From: Aliishimia sp045106335
GTDB lineage: Bacteria > Pseudomonadota > Alphaproteobacteria > Rhodobacterales > Rhodobacteraceae
DNA length: 64,000 nt
Direction of reading: 5' to 3'
NCBI GenBank assembly: GCA_045106335.1
Contig: JBGCEM010000024.1
Coordinates: 62,001 to 126,000, forward strand
Shown: positions 16,649 through 26,138 of the stretch, in pieces
Numbering within the stretch: the first letter of the stretch is position 1
Layout of the letters: every line of letters begins with the position of its first letter
Program-made: the position numbers and the translations under genes
Notes under the pieces: generated by a model
Told to the model about the DNA's origin: nothing
The model's input: the letters and a program-made list of their open reading frames with translations, nothing else
The model's database searches: none

Positions 16649-18456
16649 AAAGAACGCAAGATTATCGTCCCCATGATGTAATCCGTAAGGACCAGCCGGA
16701 CGGATCGATCCTACTCACCTCGAATACTTCCCTTGGACCCGTTGTCCAGACAACCGGCGATTGGCTGACTCACTGGGCGGATACGGCCGCGGATCGCGTT
16801 TTTGTGGCCGAACGCAGTGGCTTGGGGTGGCGCAGTGAAAGCTATGGCGCAACGCGGCAAAAGGTTGTTGCCCTTGGCTCTGCTTTGTTGGGGCGGGGCC
16901 TGACCGCAGACACTCCGATCCTTATTTTGTCGGGGAACAGTGTCGATCACGCACTTCTCAGCCTGGCAGCGCAATATGTTGGCATTCCGACTGTGCCCGT
17001 AGCAGAGCAATATTCATTGGTCCCCGCAGCCCACGGCCGGTTGGTGCAAGCCTTTGAAATGGTTCAGCCAAAGATGGTCTATGTCGCTTGCGCCACGCAA
17101 TATGACGCAGCATTGAACTTGGATGTCCTGCAGGGTGTTGAAGTCGTGTCCTCAAACCCTGGCCCTGTTGCCACCACAAGTTTTGAGACACTCCTGGCTG
17201 GTGACCCCACCATTGATATCAACGCCGCCCATGCAAAGGTGACCCCCGAAACAGTCGCCAAGATCTTGATGACATCGGGGTCAACCTCGGCCCCCAAAGG
17301 CGTTCTGACGACCCATAAAATGATGTGCGTGAATCAGTCTCAACTGAAGGTTGCATTTCCCTTTCTTGAAGACCGCCCTCCGCGCATTGTGGATTGGCTG
17401 CCTTGGAACCACGTTTTTGGCGGCTCGCATAATGTGAACATGATGCTGGCCAATGGTGGCTCGATTTATATCGATGCGGGCAAACCGGTGACGGGCTTGT
17501 TTGATCAAACGGTCGAGAACCTTAAGCTGATGACGGGAACGTTGTGTTTCAACGTGCCAATGGGGTACAAAATGCTACTGGACGCGCTGCAGCAAGACAC
17601 ATCCTTGCGGCAACGGTTCTTTGAAAATCTCGATCTGATGGTTTACGCGGGCGCGTCGCTGCCTCAGGACGTTTGGGACGGGCTGGAATCCATGGCGATG
17701 CAGGTAAAAGGCGAGGTGCCTTTGATCACGTCCTCTTGGGGGCTGACGGAAACCGCGCCTGCGGTGCTGGTGCAACAGGAACCCACCGATAGATCTGGCG
17801 TTGTGGGCGTGCCGTTGCCGGGTGCGTCGATCAAACTGATCCCGCAAGGTGATGACCGCTTTGAGGTCCGTGCCAAGGGCGACAATATCATGACCGCCTA
17901 TCATAATGCGCCGGACAAAACGGCGGATGCGTTCGATGACGATGGTTTCTTTATTTCAGGGGATGCGATGAAGTTCGTGGACCCAGATGACATGAACAAA
18001 GGCTTGAAATTCGACGGGCGCATCAGCGAAGACTTTAAACTGCTGACCGGTACATGGGTGCGCGCAGCGAATTTGCGGTTGGATCTGTTGGTGCAGCTGG
18101 CCCCGCTGGTGGCAGATATGGTGGTCACCGGGGCGGATAAAAGCCAGATTGGCTTGTTGATTCTTCCGAATATGGCGGCGCTGAAAACGCTTGGAATGGA
18201 TACGAAAGCGACAAATGGCGCGTTGTGTGATCCTGGCCTGTTGGATCAGATCAAATCGCATCTGGAAGCCCATGGTAAGGGGGCCAGCAGCTCTACTCGG
18301 ATCGCGCGGGCCCTTGTTTTAAGCGAACCGCCCTCTTTGCCCGATGGCGAGATAACAGCCAAGGGCAACTTGAACTTTCGAAAAATCCTGGACCGTCGCG
18401 CCGATATGGTGACGCGGCTCTATTCTGACACCGACCCTGCGGTCATCATTCTGTAG
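16645..18456 (+). CDS. Feruloyl-CoA synthase-like acyl-CoA ligase
   Basis: 603 residues of the adenylate-forming (ANL) superfamily. The phosphate-binding loop LMTSGSTSAPKGV lies near residue 210, the SWGLTETAPAV motif near 365-375, and ISGDAMKF with KFDGRISEDFKL near 440-465. The length and the FDGRISEDFKL form (rather than GRxxDxIK) match the feruloyl-CoA synthase branch, which activates hydroxycinnamic or other aromatic acids with ATP and CoA. AAGGAGC lies just upstream of the ATG. With the crotonase it could form a CoA-dependent, non-beta-oxidative side-chain shortening route. Confidence 0.8.
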   Translation: MKRTQDYRPHDVIRKDQPDGSILLTSNTSLGPVVQTTGDWLTHWADTAADRVFVAERSGLGWRSESYGATRQKVVALGSALLGRGLTADTPILILSGNSVDHALLSLAAQYVGIPTVPVAEQYSLVPAAHGRLVQAFEMVQPKMVYVACATQYDAALNLDVLQGVEVVSSNPGPVATTSFETLLAGDPTIDINAAHAKVTPETVAKILMTSGSTSAPKGVLTTHKMMCVNQSQLKVAFPFLEDRPPRIVDWLPWNHVFGGSHNVNMMLANGGSIYIDAGKPVTGLFDQTVENLKLMTGTLCFNVPMGYKMLLDALQQDTSLRQRFFENLDLMVYAGASLPQDVWDGLESMAMQVKGEVPLITSSWGLTETAPAVLVQQEPTDRSGVVGVPLPGASIKLIPQGDDRFEVRAKGDNIMTAYHNAPDKTADAFDDDGFFISGDAMKFVDPDDMNKGLKFDGRISEDFKLLTGTWVRAANLRLDLLVQLAPLVADMVVTGADKSQIGLLILPNMAALKTLGMDTKATNGALCDPGLLDQIKSHLEAHGKGASSSTRIARALVLSEPPSLPDGEITAKGNLNFRKILDRRADMVTRLYSDTDPAVIIL

Positions 18457-18468
18457 AAGGACCTGTTT

Positions 18469-19341
18469 ATGGTCGATATTTCCAAAGTTCGCGCAATCGA
18501 CATCCACACCCATGCCGAAGAACCCTGCGGCTGTCACGATGATGATGGCTATGACGATCTGCAAGCCACGATGGCGCAATATTTCCGCGCGCCCTGGACC
18601 CATCCCCCCACGATTGAGGAAACCGCTGCCCATTACCGCGCGCAAAACATCGCCGCCGTGATCTTTCCTGTCGATAGCGAGCGCGAAACGGGCTATCGGC
18701 GCTATAAGAACGAAGAGGTCGCCGAGCTGGCCGCCGCCAATGATGATGTGCTGATTCCCTTTGCCTCAATTGATCCGTGGAAAGGCAAAATGGGCGTGCG
18801 CGAAGCGCGGCGGTTGATCAAGGATTTCGGGATCAAAGGCTTTAAGTTTCACCCCACCATGCAGGGGTTTTATCCCAATGATCGCATGGCCTACCCGCTG
18901 TATGAGGCCATCGCCGAAGAAGGTGGCATTGCGCTGTTTCACACCGGCCAAACCGGCGTCGGATCGGGTATGCCGGGGGGCAATGGCATGCGGCTGAAAT
19001 ACTCAAATCCTATGTATATGGATGATGTGGCTGTGGATTTCCCAGCGATGAAAATCATCCTGGCTCATCCCAGTTTTCCTTGGCAGGAAGAGGCCCTGGC
19101 CGTCGCGCAACACAAGCCCAATGTCTATATCGATCTGTCGGGGTGGTCGCCAAAATATTTCCCTGAAATCCTGGTGCGTTACTGCAATTCGATCCTGAAA
19201 AAGAAGGTGCTGTTTGGCTCTGATTGGCCGATGATCACACCGGAACGCTGGCTGGCGGATTTCGAAAAGATCGCGATCAAAGACGAGCTACGCGAAGATA
19301 TTACCAAGAGCAACGCAGCGCGGCTTTTGGGGCTGGTCTAG
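18469..19341 (+). CDS. Amidohydrolase-family protein (LigW/ACMSD-like)
   Basis: 290 residues with the metal-dependent amidohydrolase TIM-barrel motifs: IDIHTH (10-15) for the N-terminal metal ligands, KGFKFHPTMQGFYPND in the middle, IILAHPSFPW, and the C-terminal FGSDWPM Asp. The amidohydrolase_2 branch includes nonoxidative aromatic decarboxylases such as 5-carboxyvanillate and gamma-resorcylate decarboxylase, as well as hydrolases. Position between an aromatic-acid CoA ligase and a flavin hydroxylase makes an aromatic or ring-cleavage product the likely substrate. It starts 12 bases after the ligase. Confidence 0.8.
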   Translation: MVDISKVRAIDIHTHAEEPCGCHDDDGYDDLQATMAQYFRAPWTHPPTIEETAAHYRAQNIAAVIFPVDSERETGYRRYKNEEVAELAAANDDVLIPFASIDPWKGKMGVREARRLIKDFGIKGFKFHPTMQGFYPNDRMAYPLYEAIAEEGGIALFHTGQTGVGSGMPGGNGMRLKYSNPMYMDDVAVDFPAMKIILAHPSFPWQEEALAVAQHKPNVYIDLSGWSPKYFPEILVRYCNSILKKKVLFGSDWPMITPERWLADFEKIAIKDELREDITKSNAARLLGLV

Positions 19342-19806
19342 GTGCAGATCCCGGTCCCTTCTTTGCGCCATTCTTTTACCCTCCAGATTGAGCTGGGCGC
19401 GCCGATCGAAATGGGCAAAGGGCGCGCGGGGCAGCGGCGGATTATCCCCATTCTTGGCGGGGTTGCTTTGGGTCCTGATATCAAAGGCGACGTGCTGAAC
19501 ATTGGGGCGGATTGGCAGACGATTTTTGACGATGGCGCAGCACACCTGGACACGCGCTATGCGCTGCGCAGCCACGATGGGGCGATCATTGAGGTCGTCA
19601 ATATTGGTGTGCGCCATGGCCCACCAAAGGTGATCGCGCGCTTGGCTGCGGGCGAGGATGTCGACCCCAGCCAGTACTACATGCGCACTGCCGCCCGGCT
19701 GGAAACGGGCGATCCGGCTTATGCTTGGGTAAACCATACGCTGTTTGTCTGCGCGGGGATCCGGCGTGCCTCGGCTGTTGAAATCGCTTATTACGCAGTG
19801 GAATAG
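19342..19806 (+). CDS. DUF3237 domain-containing protein
   Basis: 154 residues that I place in the DUF3237 family from the start LRHSFTLQIELGAPIEMG, the central GGVALGPDIKGDVLNIGADW, and the end DPAYAWVNHTLFVCAG. It is a small beta-barrel-like cytosolic protein of unknown biochemical role, often found near aromatic catabolism genes. It starts with GTG at 19342, directly after the amidohydrolase stop, and ends 10 bases before the hydroxylase start, so it is co-transcribed. Confidence 0.75.
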   Translation: MQIPVPSLRHSFTLQIELGAPIEMGKGRAGQRRIIPILGGVALGPDIKGDVLNIGADWQTIFDDGAAHLDTRYALRSHDGAIIEVVNIGVRHGPPKVIARLAAGEDVDPSQYYMRTAARLETGDPAYAWVNHTLFVCAGIRRASAVEIAYYAVE

Positions 19807-19816
19807 GAAGGCCGTC

Positions 19817-21610
19817 GTGCAGTATCATTTGAATGGCTACCGCCCTGGATCGCCGCATGTGCAAAAGGCAGCCACGCTGACACAGGACGACCCGAATAAT
19901 GTCGATGTGCTGATCATTGGCTGCGGGCCTGCGGGGCTGACCTTGGCCGCGCAATTGTCTGCCTTTCCTGATATAAAAACCCGCATCGTAGAACGCAAAT
20001 CCGGCCCCCTGACCGTGGGACAGGCCGATGGGATCGCGTGCCGGTCTATGGAGATGTTCGAAGCGTTCGGCTTTGCCCATCTTGTCCGCCATGAGGCCTA
20101 TTGGGTCAACGAAACCACCTTTTGGCGTCCTGGCCCGAACGGTGGGTTGACCCGCACGGGACGCATCCAAGATGTTGAGGACGGGCTATCCGAACAGCCC
20201 CATACGATCCTGAACCAAGCGCGCGTGCATGACTTTTACTTGGAGATTATGCAAAATAGTCCCCGCCGTTTGGTTCCCGATTATGACCGAACCTTGCTAT
20301 CATTGAACGTGGATCCAAGCCAAGATCACCCAGTCACCGCACAGCTACAGATCGCGGATGGGGGGACAGAAACTCTCCAAGCGCGCTATGTTGTCGGCTG
20401 TGACGGGGCGCGAAGTGCGGTGCGCAAGTCCATGGGTTTGACGCTGGACGGGGACAGTGCGCGCCAGCTTTGGGGTGTTATGGACGTGCTGGCCGTGACC
20501 GATTTTCCCGATATCCGGCTAAAATCCGCGATCCAATCCGCCACCCAAGGTAGCCTGCTGATCATCCCGCGCGAGGGCGGGTATATGGTGCGTATGTATA
20601 TAGAGCTGGACGCGCTCGCGGTGGGGGAACGTGCGGCTGATCGCGATGTGTCGCCCGCCATGCTGATCGAAAAGGCCCAAGCGATCTTCGCGCCTTACAG
20701 CTTGGATGTTAAAGACGTCGTCTGGTGGTCGGCCTATGAAATTGGGCAGCGGGTCTGCGCGCGGTTTGACAATGACCCGCAAGATCCACGCATTTTTATC
20801 GCGGGCGATGCCTGTCACACACACAGTCCCAAAGCCGGGCAGGGGATGAATGTGTCGATGGCTGATAGCTTTAACTTGGGTTGGAAACTGGCCTTGGTGC
20901 TGCGCGGGCAAGCCAAGCCAGAGCTGTTGCGCACCTATTCCGCCGAGCGTCAGGCCAAAGCCAAAGAGCTGATCGAGTTTGATCGTGATATGGCGCACAC
21001 CTTCAGCACGACCTCTGATTCAGACGTGTTCCAGCGTTATTTTTCCAAACATGCGCGTTACACGGCGGGGGTTGAGACCCGGTATGACCCGTCTCTGATC
21101 ATAGGTCCCGACACCCATCAAGCACTGGCCAAAGGGTTTCAGATCGGCACGCGGTTTCACTCGGCCCCGGTGATCCGCCTGGCAGATGGAAAGCCGTTGC
21201 ATCTGGGACATACGCTTCAGGCCGATGGACTTTGGCGGGTGTTTCTGTTCGCCTCGGATACGGACAACGGTGCATCGGGCGGCCCGATTGCCACAGTGCT
21301 GAAGGACTTGGATCTTAGCCCGTATGCCATAGATATCCGCGCCGTGTTCCAACAGCCACACACAACGCTTGCCTTGGATAAGATGCCGCAAGGTCTGCGC
21401 CCGCAAAAGGGACGGTTTGGTCTGGTGGATTACGAAAAGATCTTCTGTGCCGATCCCAAAACGGACGATATCTTTAAGCTACGCGAGATCGACCGCGCTA
21501 AGGGTGCGATGATCGTCATTCGACCTGACCAATATGTGGCCCATATTTTGCCACTTACGGAGGTATCAGCCTTGCAAGACTTCCTGGCAGGATATCTGAA
21601 CCCGGTCTAA
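19817..21610 (+). CDS. FAD-dependent aromatic hydroxylase (phenol 2-monooxygenase type)
   Basis: 597 residues from GTG 19817, chosen because AGGAAG lies six bases upstream; the open frame continues back into the DUF3237 gene. The FAD dinucleotide motif GCGPAG is at 35-40, CDGARSAVRK follows mid-protein, and GDACHTHSPKAGQGMN lies near 332-347. About 200 further residues match the thioredoxin-like C-terminal domain of phenol hydroxylase and 3-hydroxybenzoate 4-monooxygenase. It should add an OH group to a phenolic ring with NAD(P)H and O2. The exact substrate cannot be read. Confidence 0.87.
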   Translation: MQYHLNGYRPGSPHVQKAATLTQDDPNNVDVLIIGCGPAGLTLAAQLSAFPDIKTRIVERKSGPLTVGQADGIACRSMEMFEAFGFAHLVRHEAYWVNETTFWRPGPNGGLTRTGRIQDVEDGLSEQPHTILNQARVHDFYLEIMQNSPRRLVPDYDRTLLSLNVDPSQDHPVTAQLQIADGGTETLQARYVVGCDGARSAVRKSMGLTLDGDSARQLWGVMDVLAVTDFPDIRLKSAIQSATQGSLLIIPREGGYMVRMYIELDALAVGERAADRDVSPAMLIEKAQAIFAPYSLDVKDVVWWSAYEIGQRVCARFDNDPQDPRIFIAGDACHTHSPKAGQGMNVSMADSFNLGWKLALVLRGQAKPELLRTYSAERQAKAKELIEFDRDMAHTFSTTSDSDVFQRYFSKHARYTAGVETRYDPSLIIGPDTHQALAKGFQIGTRFHSAPVIRLADGKPLHLGHTLQADGLWRVFLFASDTDNGASGGPIATVLKDLDLSPYAIDIRAVFQQPHTTLALDKMPQGLRPQKGRFGLVDYEKIFCADPKTDDIFKLREIDRAKGAMIVIRPDQYVAHILPLTEVSALQDFLAGYLNPV

Positions 21611-21620
21611 TCGATCTCAA

Positions 21621-21637
21621 CGTTATATTGTATAATG
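21621..21637. promoter_or_regulatory. Putative operator and -10 region upstream of the TRAP operon
   Basis: CGTTAT-ATTGT-ATAATG is an imperfect inverted repeat matching the site at 15604-15620; both fit CGTTATnnnGTATAAYGAA. TATAAT at 21631-21636 inside the repeat could be the -10 of a promoter for the TRAP genes, so a bound repressor would block it. No clear -35 was seen. Confidence 0.45.
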
Positions 21638-21742
21638 AAACAAGGTTGCGATGCAGTAAGACATGGTGTCTTGTACCCAACATGAGGCTCCGAAGCCCGA
21701 AATGCCGGGTACACAGAGAGCCAGTTTTTTGGGAGGAAAACA

Positions 21743-22771
21743 ATGAAACGTAGAACATTCATAGCAGCGGGACTTGTCGCATCGGCTTTCGCCTTTGGGT
21801 TGTCGGCATCGGCGGCTTTTGCCGACACTGTCACCTTGCGCATGTCCACATGGTTGCCGCCAAAACACCACCACACGGCAGTAACTTTGCCGAAATGGAT
21901 CGCGGCGATAGAAGAAGCCTCAGGCGGCACGTTGAAAATCAAAATCGATCCAGCTCCGATTGCGAAACCCCCAGGTCAGTATGACGTGGTGCGCGACGGC
22001 GCGGCGGATTTGTCCTATCATGTGGTCGCCTACACGCCTGGTCCGTTTGAGATCCTGCGCGGATCCGAACTGCCCTTCCTGTCGCCCAGTGCCGAAATCG
22101 GATCGCAAGCGGCCTATGATTGGTATGATCGTAACATCGGTTTTGATAAGGAATTCAAAGATGTAAAGATCATCACGATGTTCGTGCACGGCCCCGGCGC
22201 GGTACATTCCAAAGAACCGATCCAAACGCTGGATGACTTAGCAGGCGTAAAGCTGCGCGTTGGCGGCGGTGGTGTGCGTATGGCCGAAGCTTTGGGCGCA
22301 ACGCCCGTCGCGATGCCAGCCACGCAAGCCTATGAGGCGATCCAAAAAGGCGTGGCCGATGGTGCGATGTTCCCCTTTGAATCCATCGCTGGATTCCGCT
22401 TGGGCGAGCTGGTGAACTACCATTTGGAAATCCCTGGTGGGCTTTATACAACCCCTTTCGCCATCATGATGAACCCCGCGAAATTCGACAAATTGTCGGA
22501 TGCGCATAAACAGATTCTGTCTGATCTGGGTGGCGTGAATGGTGCCAAGATCTTGGGTCAGGGTTGGGATGATGCCGATGCTGTTGGCCGGGCCAAAGCG
22601 GTCGAGCAAGACGGTGTGTTCCATACACTTGAAGGTGCAGAGCTCGACAAGTGGAAAGAGAAAATCGCGTTCATGGACGCAGATTGGATCGCAAAAGCCG
22701 ATGCGGCGGGTCTGGATGGTGCAGCCCTATTGGAAGACTTCAAAGCCACTGTGGCCAAGTTTTCTGAGTAA
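21743..22771 (+). CDS. TRAP transporter solute-binding protein (DctP family)
   Basis: 342 residues with a signal peptide (MKRRTFIAAGLVASAFAFGL to SAAFA) and the DctP fold: TLRMSTWLPPKHHH at the N-terminus, VKLRVGGGGVRMAEALGATPV around the conserved substrate-binding Arg, and YEAIQKGVADGAMFPFESI. It captures an organic acid in the periplasm for the DctQ/DctM pair downstream. GGGAGGAAA precedes the start. The location suggests an aromatic or related carboxylate, because the shared operator motif ties it to the CoA-ligase operon. Confidence 0.92.
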   Translation: MKRRTFIAAGLVASAFAFGLSASAAFADTVTLRMSTWLPPKHHHTAVTLPKWIAAIEEASGGTLKIKIDPAPIAKPPGQYDVVRDGAADLSYHVVAYTPGPFEILRGSELPFLSPSAEIGSQAAYDWYDRNIGFDKEFKDVKIITMFVHGPGAVHSKEPIQTLDDLAGVKLRVGGGGVRMAEALGATPVAMPATQAYEAIQKGVADGAMFPFESIAGFRLGELVNYHLEIPGGLYTTPFAIMMNPAKFDKLSDAHKQILSDLGGVNGAKILGQGWDDADAVGRAKAVEQDGVFHTLEGAELDKWKEKIAFMDADWIAKADAAGLDGAALLEDFKATVAKFSE

Positions 22772-22779
22772 CACGACTG

Positions 22780-22805
22780 GCGGCGTTTGGGGATCTTAAC
22801 GCCGC
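22780..22805 (+). terminator. Intercistronic stem-loop between dctP and dctQ homologues
   Basis: A perfect 8-base-pair stem, GCGGCGTT (22780-22787) with AACGCCGC (22798-22805), and a 10-base loop. No T-run follows. It lies just after the binding-protein stop, where it could protect that mRNA or lower read-through into the membrane genes. Confidence 0.45.
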
Positions 22806-22927
22806 TTTACAGCTCGCTGCCTTTAACCTGAGGTATCACGACCGCAAATGTCCCGAGAACGCACAGCGTGACAGGGCATTTGTTGTTCAGGTGTTAGGCA
22901 GAGTGCTTTAAAGACCGCTGGGGGGCT

Positions 22928-23407
22928 ATGGTGGAACATCAGTTGAAACGGATTTCGAACGTACTGGCGGGCTTTGCCTGCCTGGTGTTGATGGGGATCA
23001 TGGCGGTTACCTTTGTGGATGTGGTCGGGCGCTATTTCTTTAACGCGCCGATCACTTTCGCGGTCGAGCTGATCCAGCTGGGCATGGGGCTTCTGGTGTT
23101 GTTCGGCCTGGCGATCACAACGCTGCAACGCGGACATATTGCTGTGGATATTGTGGAAACACTGGTGCCCGCCTCGTTTGGAAAGCTGTTTGCCGCCATC
23201 GCGGCTTTGTGTGGTTTAGTTTTTATCGGACTGATCGCATGGAGGTTATGGGATCGCGCGTTTAAGTTCATGGATGATGGCTTGGCGACGGATGTCCTGT
23301 TCCTGCCAGTCTGGCCCGTCGTGCTGCTTATGGCTTTGGGGGCCAGCGTCGCAGCACTTGTTGCGTTGATCCAAGTGATCCATCCCAGCACAGGACGGCG
23401 CGGCTGA
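22928..23407 (+). CDS. TRAP transporter small permease (DctQ family)
   Basis: 159 residues with four hydrophobic helices, the size and topology of the small TRAP membrane subunit. The pattern FVDVVGRYFFNAPITFAVELIQLGMG is typical of DctQ. The purine-rich GGGGGG is only two bases from the ATG, so translation may be modest. Its TGA overlaps the ATG of the large permease, so the two are coupled. Confidence 0.88.
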   Translation: MVEHQLKRISNVLAGFACLVLMGIMAVTFVDVVGRYFFNAPITFAVELIQLGMGLLVLFGLAITTLQRGHIAVDIVETLVPASFGKLFAAIAALCGLVFIGLIAWRLWDRAFKFMDDGLATDVLFLPVWPVVLLMALGASVAALVALIQVIHPSTGRRG

Positions 23408-24717
23408 TGGATCCGTTAACCATTGGAATTCTGGCCTTTGTGGCCCTGTTTATCCTGCTTGTACTGACGGTGCCGATTGGCTTTGCTATGGGGCTATGCG
23501 GCTTGGCGGGCATGTCGATGATCATCGGCTTGGCCCCGTCGCTGTCGCTGTTTGGCACCACGGTTTACGAGACAACGGTGACTTATGATCTTTCAATCGT
23601 GCCGCTGTTTGTGCTGATGGGGGCCGTCGCGGCACGATCTGGTTTAAGCCAAGAACTATACGGTGCGTTCAACGCTTGGTTTGGTGCGTTTCGGGGCGGT
23701 CTGGCCCTGGCCACTGTCGGTGCGTGCGGTGCGTTTGCGGCGATCTGCGGATCATCCGTCGCGACTGCGGCCACCATGTCCAAAGTCGCATTGCCCGAGA
23801 TGAAGCGCTACAATTACGGCGATGATCTGGCCACCGGGTCGGTCGCGGCGGGGGGCATCATCGGCATCCTGATCCCGCCCTCGGTGGTGTTGGTGCTGTA
23901 TGGCGTGCTGACCGAAACTTCGATCGGGGACTTGTTTATCGCAGGCTTCTTGCCTGGGGTTCTCACGATATTGGGCTTTATGTTGGTGGTGGTGATTGTC
24001 ACGCGCCTGAACCCGGCCATTGGGCCTGCTGGGCCACGGGTGTCCTTGGGCGAAAAATTTGCTGCATTGGGCCGCACTTGGGCGATAATCCTATTGTTTG
24101 CATTGGTCATCGGCGGAATCTATTTCGGAGTCTTCACCCCAACAGAAGCAGCGGGCATTGGAGCCGTCGGCGCGTTCGTGATCTCGGCGCTGAGACGCCG
24201 CTTAAGCCTTGGCAACATCCGCGAAGCTCTGATGGAAACCGTCACCACAACGGCCATGATCTTTACCATTCTGATTGGGGCGCTGACCCTAAACAACCTC
24301 ATGGTATTTTCTGGCATCGCCGGGGCACTGTCGGGCTTTGTGTCGGGGCTGGATATGCACCCGATGGCAGTGATGGCGGTGATTTTGCTGATCTATTTGG
24401 TCATGGGCTGCTTCTTGGACGCGCTGGCAATGATCTTGCTGACTGTACCGATCTTCTTCCCGATCATCACCGATTTGGGGTTCGATCCTGTCTGGTTCGG
24501 CGTCATCGTTGTCATGGTGGTCGAATTGGGCCTGATCACGCCACCCATTGGGATGAACGTCTTTGTCATCAAAGGGATGGTGCCGGATGTTAAGCTGTCT
24601 GCGATCTATAAAGGGGTGATCCCGTTCGTGATCGCGCAGTTCGTTTTGATCATCATGGTCTTTCTGATCCCCGGCATTGCCTTGTGGTTGCCCGAAACGG
24701 CCAGCGCGTTCCGTTAA
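23407..24717 (+). CDS. TRAP transporter large permease (DctM family)
   Basis: 436 residues with about twelve hydrophobic helices. DctM features include GSSVATAATMSKVALPEMKRY, the re-entrant region GIIGILIPPSVVLVLYG, and VVELGLITPPIGMNVFVIKG near the C-terminus. It forms the Na+-driven channel with the DctQ-like subunit. Its stop shares TTAA (24714-24717) with the stop of the convergent CoA ligase, so the two operons meet with no spacer. Confidence 0.92.
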   Translation: MDPLTIGILAFVALFILLVLTVPIGFAMGLCGLAGMSMIIGLAPSLSLFGTTVYETTVTYDLSIVPLFVLMGAVAARSGLSQELYGAFNAWFGAFRGGLALATVGACGAFAAICGSSVATAATMSKVALPEMKRYNYGDDLATGSVAAGGIIGILIPPSVVLVLYGVLTETSIGDLFIAGFLPGVLTILGFMLVVVIVTRLNPAIGPAGPRVSLGEKFAALGRTWAIILLFALVIGGIYFGVFTPTEAAGIGAVGAFVISALRRRLSLGNIREALMETVTTTAMIFTILIGALTLNNLMVFSGIAGALSGFVSGLDMHPMAVMAVILLIYLVMGCFLDALAMILLTVPIFFPIITDLGFDPVWFGVIVVMVVELGLITPPIGMNVFVIKGMVPDVKLSAIYKGVIPFVIAQFVLIIMVFLIPGIALWLPETASAFR

Positions 24718-26138
24718 GCGCCGCGTCCGTCGTGATGGGCGAGCATTGCGCGCACATCTGCTGCCACAACCTTGCCCATCGCGTTGCGGGGTAAAGCCGG
24801 CACAAACACCACGCGGCTGGGATGTTTGTAACGCGCAAGTTTGCCGTTTAGACGCGCCAATATCGCCTGCGCCGTGATGGGCTTTGAGGCCACAGCCACC
24901 ACTATGGGCGTTTCACCCCATTTGGGGTCCGGCATACCGACGACAGACAGCTCTGAAATGCCGGGAGTGTCGCGTAAAATGCGTTCAATCTCGGCGGGAT
25001 AGATGTTTTCGCCGCCCGAAATGATGATGTGTTTGATCCGGTCCAAGAAGTAGTACTGACCGTTCGTGTCGACCCGCGCGACATCGCCAGTTTTGAACCA
25101 GCCATCCTGAATATCGGCTGCTGTTTGGGCGGGATTGTTCCAATATTCCAGCAAAGTATTTGCACCGCGCACCCAAATCTCGCCCGGGTTTTGGTCCTGC
25201 CCGTCGGGCCCAACCAGCCTAATATCGCAGGACCCGCGCCGCCCAATCGAGCCAACCGTTGCCATCGCATCCAGATGGGTTTGGTAAATCGCAAATGGCG
25301 CGGTTTCTGTCGCGCCATAGATCTGCACCAGAGGGATGCCGCGATGATGCACGGCGTCGATCAGATCCGCAGGCACGTCGGTGGATCCAATCGACAAACA
25401 TCGCAAACTTCTAAGGTCGGCTTCAGCCCAAATCTTGCTCTGTAATACGGCGCTTAAAACGGTAGGAACAGTGATCGCCGCCTGCACCCGTTGCAGGTCC
25501 TGGACCATCGCGTCTGGGTCAAATGTCTGGTGTAAAATTACTGTCGCGCCAATGGAAAAGGCGGGCGTTGGCAGGATGTTTAAGCCTCCAACATGGAAAA
25601 GCGGCAACACGTTCAAAACGGTGTCGCCCGGCGTTAAGCCATGGGCCTGCACGGACATGGCCGCATTGGCGATTATCGCGTCTTGGGCCAGAACGACCCC
25701 CTTGGGCGCGCCTGTAGACCCCGAAGTGTAGACGATCATCAACGGGTCGGATGTCGCGGCTTCAAGGCGCTTTCCTTGCGGGGTCGCGATGGGCAAGCCT
25801 TGTGCCTTTTGTGCAAACGCGTCGTCCCAGAACACCGTTGAAGGGCTACAATCTGTGACAATTGTCGCGATTTCATCATCCGCCAAACGCCAGTTCAGGG
25901 GGACAAAAATCGCCCCAATTCGCGCGCAAGCAAAGAGTAAAATGAACACGCGCGGGTTGTTCAAACCATACCACGCCACGCGGTCACCATGCGCAATCCC
26001 GCGCTGGGCCAAGTCGGTGACGGCGACGTCGATTTGGGTGGCAAAATCTTTATAGCTCAGCCGTTTACCTAGAAATTCAATCGCGCAGGTGTCCGGATGT
26101 TTGGTCGCGCCATCCTGGATCCAGCGATCAATCGTCAT
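24714..26138 (-). CDS. Acyl-CoA ligase (AMP-binding, ANL superfamily)
   Basis: 474 residues. The ATP-binding motif VYTSGSTGAPKGV, the QIYGATETAPF region, GWFKTGDVARVD, the hinge DRIKHIIISGGENIYP and the C-terminal catalytic Lys region LPRNAMGKV are all intact. It should activate a carboxylic acid with ATP and CoA; the branch (MenE/CaiC/long-chain-like) does not fix the substrate. It is the last gene of a four-gene - strand operon and overlaps the acyl-CoA dehydrogenase by 11 bases, so that dehydrogenase may act on its product. Confidence 0.88.
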   Translation of the reverse strand: MTIDRWIQDGATKHPDTCAIEFLGKRLSYKDFATQIDVAVTDLAQRGIAHGDRVAWYGLNNPRVFILLFACARIGAIFVPLNWRLADDEIATIVTDCSPSTVFWDDAFAQKAQGLPIATPQGKRLEAATSDPLMIVYTSGSTGAPKGVVLAQDAIIANAAMSVQAHGLTPGDTVLNVLPLFHVGGLNILPTPAFSIGATVILHQTFDPDAMVQDLQRVQAAITVPTVLSAVLQSKIWAEADLRSLRCLSIGSTDVPADLIDAVHHRGIPLVQIYGATETAPFAIYQTHLDAMATVGSIGRRGSCDIRLVGPDGQDQNPGEIWVRGANTLLEYWNNPAQTAADIQDGWFKTGDVARVDTNGQYYFLDRIKHIIISGGENIYPAEIERILRDTPGISELSVVGMPDPKWGETPIVVAVASKPITAQAILARLNGKLARYKHPSRVVFVPALPRNAMGKVVAADVRAMLAHHDGRGA

